Positions 59,018-64,000 of a DNA stretch of 64,000 bases are shown one piece after another. How positions within the stretch are numbered: position 1 is the stretch's first letter; each line of letters begins with the position of its first letter. The DNA comes from Amycolatopsis saalfeldensis (GTDB lineage Bacteria; Actinomycetota; Actinomycetes; Mycobacteriales; Pseudonocardiaceae), in assembly GCF_900110575.1 (NCBI RefSeq), contig NZ_FOEF01000027.1, positions 46,676 through 110,675 of the forward strand, given 5' to 3'. The position numbers were made by a program, and so were the translations under genes. The notes under the pieces were generated by a model, which did not search any database, was not told the DNA's origin, and worked only from the letters and a program-made list of their open reading frames with translations.

Positions 59018-59836
59018 TCACCTGGGGCGGCGCGGAGTTAGCGACTGCGCCGAGCCCGGTTCCGCGGAGAAGATGTACAGGATCTGCCCGACCGCCCCGG
59101 TCACCGACAATGCCTGGTAATTCACCACGACTTCGCCGACCAGCGGATTGTTGAACCGCTTGATCCCGGCGGTGCGCTCCTCCACGTCGTGCCGGGCCCA
59201 CATCGCCCGGAATTTCCCGCTTTTCAGGGAAAGCTCGCCGATCAGCTCGGTGAGGCGGGGATCGTCCAGTTCGGAGCCCACAGTGGACCGGACCCCGGCG
59301 ACGGCCCCGTGCGCGATGGCGGTCCAATCGAGGTAAACGTCGCGGGCGGCCGGATCGAGGAACACGTCACGCAGGAGGTTGCGCCCGGGGGTGAATCCCG
59401 GGTTCAACGCGGCGGCGAGGTCGTTGGCGGCGAGCACGTCGCGATGCCGGCCGATGACCACGGCGGGCTGCTCCGTCCAGGTTCCGATGAGTTCCGCGAG
59501 CCCGGCACGCACCTTCTCGCCGACGGTGTCCCGCAGTCGGCGCCGGGGCGGGGGCGCGGCCAGCTGACGCAGGTGGGCGAGCGCGTCCTCGTCCAGCCGC
59601 AGGGCCTTCGCGATCGCTTCGAGCACCACCGCGGACGGGTTGCGGTCCCGGCCCTGCTCCAGCCGGGCGTAGTAATGCGGGCTGACTCCGGCCAGCTGCG
59701 CGAGCTCTTCCCGGCGCAGACCCGGAACCCGCCGGCGGCCGTAATCGGGCAGGCCCAGCTCAGCCGGGTCCAGCAGCTCACGCCGGGCCCGGAGGAACGC
59801 GCCCAGGGGCTTCCCGGTGTCGGCGTGCTCAGGCAT
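59018..59836 (-). CDS. XRE regulator with MmyB-like ligand domain
   Basis: This 272-aa regulator has an N-terminal Cro/CI helix-turn-helix (about 30-85; PGLRREELAQLAGVSPHYYARLEQGRD in overlapping pieces) and a C-terminal MmyB-like PAS-type domain (about 105-260) ending VNYQALSVTGAVGQILYIF. This widespread actinobacterial type often regulates an adjacent SDR or oxidoreductase. Here the convergent SDR is defective and the divergent neighbour is an aldo/keto reductase remnant. ATG 59836. Confidence 0.9.
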   Translation of the reverse strand: MPEHADTGKPLGAFLRARRELLDPAELGLPDYGRRRVPGLRREELAQLAGVSPHYYARLEQGRDRNPSAVVLEAIAKALRLDEDALAHLRQLAAPPPRRRLRDTVGEKVRAGLAELIGTWTEQPAVVIGRHRDVLAANDLAAALNPGFTPGRNLLRDVFLDPAARDVYLDWTAIAHGAVAGVRSTVGSELDDPRLTELIGELSLKSGKFRAMWARHDVEERTAGIKRFNNPLVGEVVVNYQALSVTGAVGQILYIFSAEPGSAQSLTPRRPR

Positions 59837-59854
59837 ACCCCGACGATAGGCCGC

Positions 59855-60112
59855 TCGGGTCGTGGCTGACCTGCGCGGGCGGGGTCCCGGCCGACCAGGC
59901 CCGGGCCTGCACCGAAGCCGCGTTCGACGCCGGCATCACCTTCTTCGACACCGCGAACGTCTACGGCCGCGGTGCCGCCGAGTCGGTCTGGGGCCGGATG
60001 TCGGACACCGGCTGCGCACCGACTACCTCGACCTGTACCAGGCGCACCGATTCGACCTCGGTGTGCCGATCGAAGAGATCGTCGAAGCTCGCCGTGTTCG
60101 CCACCGAAGGCG
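59855..60112 (+). pseudogene. Remnant of an aldo/keto reductase
   Basis: Plus-strand reading gives DQARACTEAAFDAGITFFD then TANVYGRGAAESVWG, the N-terminal part of an aldo/keto reductase with the catalytic Asp/Tyr. It then jumps frame and about 50 residues to RLRTDYLDLYQAHRFDLGV. The start and the C-terminal half are missing; the remnant runs into the CPBP gene end. Confidence 0.8.
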
Positions 60113-60823
60113 TCACCCACCGCTGACGATCAGCAGGGAGAGGATGGCGCCCAGACCGTTGTTGACCGCGTGCACGATGACGCCCGGCCACACCGATTTG
60201 GTGCGCACCAGCAGAATGCCGTTGATCCCGCCGACGACGATCGCGGGAATGAGGGCCAGGTTGATGCCGTGGGCCAGCGCGAAGAAGACGGTGCTGCCGA
60301 TGACGCTCACCCATGAGCCGTACTTCGTGAGCGCGGTGGCGAGCACACCGCGGAACAAGAACTCCTCGCCGAGCGGCGTCAGGACGGCGATGCCGAGCAG
60401 ATACAACAGGAAGGCCGGCCCGCCCGCGTGGGTCGCGGACTGGTAGTCGCCCTGGACGTTGGTGCCCGAGCCGCCGCTGATCAGCCCGTAAACGATGGTG
60501 ACGACCTGGTTCAGGATGAGCGCGAGCAGGCCGAAGCCGAACGCGATGAAGATCCAGCGGACCGGGATGGCGCGGACGCTGAACGCGGGCCAGGCCCGGA
60601 GGCGGATGGCGAAAGCGGCGAAAAAGCCGAGCAGGCCCATGATCCCGGAAAGCACGGCGAGGCCGATCCCGCTCGAGACCGGCGAGTCATGGGTGATGGC
60701 GCTGACGATCGGCGGTCCGAGGTAGTAGGACAGGATGTAGACGACCGCGCCGACGATGATCTCGGGCCACCCGGCTCGCCGCTTTTCCACGGCGGCCTCG
60801 ATGGTCTTGGCATCCAGCTCCAC
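60113..60823 (-). CDS. CPBP-family intramembrane metalloprotease
   Basis: This is a 236-aa membrane protein with about seven helices. CPBP (Abi) motifs are visible: EEFLFRG with E153/E154 and R158, FFALAHG with H185, and VIVHAVNN with H218. Bacterial members act in protein maturation, bacteriocin self-immunity or signalling; the substrate is unknown. GTG 60823, 46 bp downstream of the small membrane-protein gene, likely the same transcript. Confidence 0.92.
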   Translation of the reverse strand: MELDAKTIEAAVEKRRAGWPEIIVGAVVYILSYYLGPPIVSAITHDSPVSSGIGLAVLSGIMGLLGFFAAFAIRLRAWPAFSVRAIPVRWIFIAFGFGLLALILNQVVTIVYGLISGGSGTNVQGDYQSATHAGGPAFLLYLLGIAVLTPLGEEFLFRGVLATALTKYGSWVSVIGSTVFFALAHGINLALIPAIVVGGINGILLVRTKSVWPGVIVHAVNNGLGAILSLLIVSGG

Positions 60824-60869
60824 TTTGCGGTTCCTCTCGTATCGGTCGGATTGAGGGCTTTGCGTGAGT

Positions 60870-61331
60870 TCAGGCGAGGGCGCTGATGCCGAGCCCGGCG
60901 ACGACGGCGACGATCGTGCCCCAGAGCACGATGGAGATCAGCTCCCAGATGATCACCTTGGTGCGGGGCGCGCCGAGCGCGATGAGCGCGGCGGTCGAGA
61001 TCTGGGTCGGGTGCCCGAGCAGGGCCACGCCGGGGACGCCGAAGCGGTCGAACAGCTTCTTGACGCGGGCCTTGCCGGGGGTGGTGGTGCGCTCCTTGCC
61101 GCGCGTGGCGCGTCGGCGCACGGAGTCGGTGATGAACGCGATGGCGAGCATGACGGCGACGTTGCCGAGCACGGCGCAGATCGCCGCCACGACCGGGTGA
61201 ACCCCGATCACGATGCCGATCACGCTGCCGATGTAGCTCTCGACGAAGGGGATGGTCGCGATCAGCGCGATCCCGATCCACTGGAGGGCGCCCGGCCACG
61301 AGCCGACGAAGTGCTGCAGGTTCTCGATCAT
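60870..61331 (-). CDS. Small multidrug-export-like membrane protein
   Basis: This 153-aa protein has four or so helices: WIGIALIATIPFVESYIGSV with the conserved acidic residue, VVAAICAVLGNVAVMLAIAF, and a final IIWELISIVLWGTIVAVVAG, separated by a basic cytoplasmic loop (RRRATRGKERTTTPGKARVKK in part). This matches the Sm_multidrug_ex type. Transport function is not proven for the family. ATG 61331 with GAGGAAG. It faces a TetR gene, its probable repressor. Confidence 0.82.
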   Translation of the reverse strand: MIENLQHFVGSWPGALQWIGIALIATIPFVESYIGSVIGIVIGVHPVVAAICAVLGNVAVMLAIAFITDSVRRRATRGKERTTTPGKARVKKLFDRFGVPGVALLGHPTQISTAALIALGAPRTKVIIWELISIVLWGTIVAVVAGLGISALA

Positions 61332-61375
61332 GGTTTTCTTCCTCTTCCGGTTCGGCCGGGCCGTGCCCCGCACGC

Positions 61376-61398
61376 TGTGCGGCACACCGTACCGCACA
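61376..61398. promoter_or_regulatory. Operator in the TetR / membrane-protein promoter
   Basis: TGTGCGG (61376-61382) and CCGCACA (61392-61398), perfect 7-bp arms with a 9-bp spacer, between the two divergent starts (61331 and 61421). Additional GCACAC/GTGTGC-like half-sites flank it. Confidence 0.6.
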
Positions 61399-61420
61399 CT
61401 GTGCAGGTACGCTCGTCGGC

Positions 61421-61999
61421 ATGGCCACGCGGGAGAAGATCATCGAGGCCGCGCTCCGTCTGGCCGCGGCCCAAGGGCTCAGTTCGCTGAGTGTGCGATC
61501 CGTCGCGGCCGCGGCGGGCGTCGGTGCGACGACGCTTCGCCACTACTTTCCGACCCAGGCCGAGCTGCACCTGGTGGTCGCGACGGAGCTGGCCCGCCGT
61601 CCGGTCGGCGACCTCTCGATCGCCGACGACCGGCGCGACCCCTCGGATCGGCTGTTCGAGTGCCTGGCTCAGCTGTTGCCGCCGAACGGGCGGCGGGCGG
61701 CCGTCGAGGGCTGGTTCGAGCTGCATCGGATGTCCGCCTCGGTCCCCGAGGCTCGCTCTATCGTGGAAGGCGCCCAGCGGTCACTGGCCGAGCGCGTACG
61801 CCGGTGGCTTGCCATCCTCGCCGTCCGGGGCCACCTTCGCCCCGAGGACGTCGACGGTTATGCGTCATCGGCGCTGGCGCTCGTCAACGGGCTGTACGTG
61901 CGGGCGCTGTTCCAGCCTGGGCAAGCCGATCCGGACGCCGCGAAGAACACGATCAGGTGGTTCGCCGAGCGGGTGGTCGACCGTCGTCCCGCCCCGTGA
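61421..61999 (+). CDS. TetR-family regulator (paralogue A)
   Basis: This 192-aa repressor has its helix-turn-helix at about 8-52: IIEAALRLAAAQGLSSLSVR, then SVAAAAGVGATTLRHYFP. The C-terminal ligand domain is all-helical. The recognition region is nearly identical to the convergent TetR gene at 62010. It probably represses the divergent small multidrug-export-like and CPBP genes through the operator at 61376. ATG 61421. Confidence 0.93.
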   Translation: MATREKIIEAALRLAAAQGLSSLSVRSVAAAAGVGATTLRHYFPTQAELHLVVATELARRPVGDLSIADDRRDPSDRLFECLAQLLPPNGRRAAVEGWFELHRMSASVPEARSIVEGAQRSLAERVRRWLAILAVRGHLRPEDVDGYASSALALVNGLYVRALFQPGQADPDAAKNTIRWFAERVVDRRPAP

Positions 62000-62009
62000 C
62001 GGCGCGCTC

Positions 62010-62597
62010 TTAGGCCAGTGCCTGTGCCACAAACCAGCGAACCGTGTCGTCCGCCCGGCCGAGCGCGGCTTCGTCCTGGTCGAGCAGGAGGTGGAGCTGC
62101 AGCCCGTCCACGATGGTCTCGAACCGGTCCGCCAGCACCTCCGGGGACTCTCGCAACGCGCACCCGTCGTCGGCCAGCTGCTTGAACCACCGGGTCGTGA
62201 TCGAGACCGATTCGGCCTGCCCGGAGTTCACCAGCTCGAGCACCTCGGCGTTGGCATCGGGCCCGACCGCGAGGGTGATCAGCTCGAACCAGACGGTGAG
62301 GGCGTACTGCCGGTATTCGGAGCTGGGGAGGAACTGCCGCAAGCTCGTGTACAACCGTTCCGCCGGGCCGAGCGAGGAATCCCGGATCCGGTCATCGCTG
62401 AGCGCAACGGAAACCAGCCGCTCGGCGACGGCGCGATAGAGCAACGCCTGCGAGGGAAAGTAGGTCCGCAGCGTCGTCGCCCCCACCCCCGCCGCCGCGG
62501 CGACAGACCGCACACTCAGGCCCCGGAGCCCGTCCGTGCGCGCCAGGCGCGTCGCCACGTCCAGGATGTGCTGTCGCTTATCGGCATTCCCAACCAC
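62010..62597 (-). CDS. TetR-family regulator (paralogue B)
   Basis: This 195-aa repressor has its helix-turn-helix at about 10-55: LSVRSVAAAAGVGATTLRTY differs from paralogue A only beside the final aromatic. The ligand domains differ (here ANAEVLELVNSGQAESVSI), so different signals may be read through similar DNA sites. GTG 62597. It is convergent with paralogue A (10 bp gap). No clear own target lies upstream, only a kinase remnant. Confidence 0.92.
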   Translation of the reverse strand: MVGNADKRQHILDVATRLARTDGLRGLSVRSVAAAAGVGATTLRTYFPSQALLYRAVAERLVSVALSDDRIRDSSLGPAERLYTSLRQFLPSSEYRQYALTVWFELITLAVGPDANAEVLELVNSGQAESVSITTRWFKQLADDGCALRESPEVLADRFETIVDGLQLHLLLDQDEAALGRADDTVRWFVAQALA

Positions 62598-62800
62598 AGC
62601 ATGATCCTATAGCGCGGCTCGTTGCCTGGTCGGCGACACGGAGCGCAGCCGCATGCAGTCGATCGGCGACCGACCGGTGCGAGGCGCACTCAGCGCGAAG
62701 GACGATGCCGACCGGTCACCAACCAGACAAACAACCGGCGGCGCGAGTTCGCGTCGCAAGCATCCTTCGCGCTTGGCGTTAGCGGACTTTGATCAGCTCG

Positions 62801-62886
62801 TGAAACATCTTCGACCGCTTCTGGCGGGGGCAGCGGCCTGGCCATCGTGCGCCACCTGGTCGAGGCCCACGCATCGGCGAGGTCGG
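62801..62886 (+). pseudogene. Tiny remnant of a histidine kinase C-terminus
   Basis: IFDRFWR (62807-62827) is followed, one frame over, by GSGLAIVRHLVEAHA (about 62829-62876), the end of a HATPase_c domain with the usual intervening residues missing. The rest of the 62598-62891 gap shows no gene. Confidence 0.6.
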
Positions 62887-62891
62887 CGTGC

Positions 62892-63809
62892 TCAGGGGCG
62901 CACGCGGATGACGGTCTTGCCCTTGCGTCGTTCGGTCGGGTTGAGCGCGGGGATGGCGTCGTCGAGGGTCACGATGGTGCCGATGTGGGTGCGGAGGCGG
63001 CCATCCCGGACCCGGTCGACGATCTCGGTCAGCTGACTCGGCACGGACTCGACAACGAAGTCGATCGCGAGGCCGTCGGCCGGGCGGGCCTCCACCGGGC
63101 CGACCACCGACACCAGCGTCCCGCCGGGCCGGACGATGTTCGCCGACCGCCGTTGAACCTCACCACCGATGACGTCGAAGACCAGATCGACCCCGCCGAC
63201 CTCGCCGAGGTCGTCGTGGCCGAGGTCGAGGAACTCGTTCGCGCCGAACTCGAGCGCCGCCTGCCGGTCCGCCGCCCGCCCGGTACCGATGACATAGGCG
63301 CCGAACTCCCGGGCCAGCTGCGTCACCACGGACCCGACCGCACCGGCGGCGCCGTGCGCGAGGACACTCTGCCCCGCCCGAACACGACCATGCTGAAACA
63401 GGCCCTGCCACGCGGTCAACCCGGAGATCGGCAGGCTCGCACCCACCGTGAAGTCGACGTTGCCCGGCAGCGGCGCCAGACTGCGCGCCTCCACACCCGC
63501 GTACTCGGCCAGGGTTCCGTCACGGTGCCAGTCCGTGATCCCGAAAACCCGCTGCCCCACCGAAAAACCGGTCGTGCCGTAGCCGAGAGAAGCGACCACC
63601 CCGGCGAACTCGTGCCCGATGACCGCCTGCGTCCGCTCACGACCGGAACGATCAACCCACGTCGACGCCCACTCCCACTCGGCCGGAACGAAACCCGACG
63701 CACGGACCTCGACCACAACGTCATTGATCCCCGGCGCCGGCCCAGGCCGCTCGGCGAGCGTGATGCCGGCAGCTTCCGCGGCCTGGTCCGTCACGACGAT
63801 TGCCTTCAT
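62892..63809 (-). CDS. Zinc-independent quinone oxidoreductase-like enzyme (MDR superfamily)
   Basis: This 305-aa NADPH-dependent reductase begins MKAIVVTDQAAEAAGITL, with GHEFAGVV (MDR start), VGASLPISGLTAWQGLF and the nucleotide-binding VLAHGAAGAVGSVVTQLA, then FDVIGGEVQRRS. No zinc-ligand cysteines are present, as in quinone/enone reductases. ATG 63809. It faces a TetR gene at 63916 across two matching operators. Confidence 0.92.
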   Translation of the reverse strand: MKAIVVTDQAAEAAGITLAERPGPAPGINDVVVEVRASGFVPAEWEWASTWVDRSGRERTQAVIGHEFAGVVASLGYGTTGFSVGQRVFGITDWHRDGTLAEYAGVEARSLAPLPGNVDFTVGASLPISGLTAWQGLFQHGRVRAGQSVLAHGAAGAVGSVVTQLAREFGAYVIGTGRAADRQAALEFGANEFLDLGHDDLGEVGGVDLVFDVIGGEVQRRSANIVRPGGTLVSVVGPVEARPADGLAIDFVVESVPSQLTEIVDRVRDGRLRTHIGTIVTLDDAIPALNPTERRKGKTVIRVRP

Positions 63810-63835
63810 GGCATGCCTCCGTAGCTCTCCGATTT

Positions 63836-63894
63836 TGGGCTTGCCAGCCCACTAACGGCAGTGAACACGACCCGATACTGGGCTGTCAAGCCCA
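63836..63894. promoter_or_regulatory. Two TetR operators, TGGGCT-N4-AGCCCA
   Basis: Perfect palindromes TGGGCTTGCCAGCCCA (63836-63851) and TGGGCTGTCAAGCCCA (63879-63894), centres 43 bp apart (about four helical turns), fill the divergent promoter between the quinone oxidoreductase and the TetR gene. Confidence 0.8.
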
Positions 63895-63915
63895 CTCTGG
63901 GGTAGTGTGGACGCC

Positions 63916-64000
63916 ATGGCAGCCACCACGGAAGCCCAGAAACTCACCGGCAAAGGACAGGCGACCCGGGCCCGCATCCTCGAACACGCCGCAGAACTCA
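63916..64000 (+). CDS. TetR-family regulator, N-terminus only (cut by window edge)
   Basis: ATG 63916 opens MAATTEAQKLTGKGQATRAR followed by ILEHAAEL, the first helix of a TetR DNA-binding domain. The window ends there. The operators at 63836-63894 and the divergent quinone oxidoreductase are its likely sites and target. Confidence 0.8.
   Translation, partial: MAATTEAQKLTGKGQATRARILEHAAEL

Overview
The window is chromosomal DNA from a high-GC actinomycete, most likely a Pseudonocardiaceae member close to Amycolatopsis. This rests on the roughly 70% GC composition, the many GTG starts, a mycothione reductase gene (mycothiol is an actinobacterial thiol), and a dxr - rip1 - ispG - GNAT - PBP-lipoprotein - map neighbourhood resembling that of Mycobacterium. 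The genus is an inference. I saw no rRNA, tRNA, CRISPR array or recognisable insertion sequence.

Layout. 0-6 kb: a two-component system, YjbQ, a HAD phosphatase and a large rhomboid-like/DUF2156 membrane protein. 6-24 kb: housekeeping and metabolic genes including proS, a YaaA-like gene, two FAD oxidoreductases, a RIO-like kinase, a DEAD-box helicase, a bioF-like gene, a trypsin-like protease, a VanY-like peptidase and mtr. 24-26 kb: an MFS/GntR divergent pair, a repeat-filled non-coding stretch and a secreted GDSL hydrolase. 26-39 kb: the isoprenoid/cell-envelope block (map, PBP, GNAT, then ispG, rip1, dxr), interrupted between GNAT and ispG by about 4.7 kb of small regulators, cupin and VOC genes. 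39-46 kb: cyclophilin, a nitroreductase/MarR/MFS group, a GlcD-like flavoenzyme, and a class F sortase coupled to a secreted protein.

46.4-52.9 kb is a distinct island with visibly lower GC. It holds an XRE/TPR regulator, a TIR-domain protein, a large NTPase-like protein with a degenerate P-loop, and a membrane protein. The last three genes overlap by 4 nt each, so they are translationally coupled. This is the best candidate for an undescribed system: a TIR NADase-type conflict or antiphage module.

53-64 kb is accessory DNA rich in regulators. It includes a GntR-TetR chimera facing a flavin monooxygenase, and a gene graveyard (56.2-60.1 kb) with a DUF1152 gene whose centre is inverted, remnants of a luciferase-like monooxygenase, an AraC regulator, an SDR and an aldo/keto reductase, and an SDR that has lost its catalytic lysine. 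A CPBP protease, a small multidrug-export-like protein, two closely similar TetR regulators, and a quinone oxidoreductase facing a truncated TetR gene complete the window. Several divergent promoters carry clear inverted-repeat operators. A family of CTCGTGAG-ended palindromes recurs at three gene ends.
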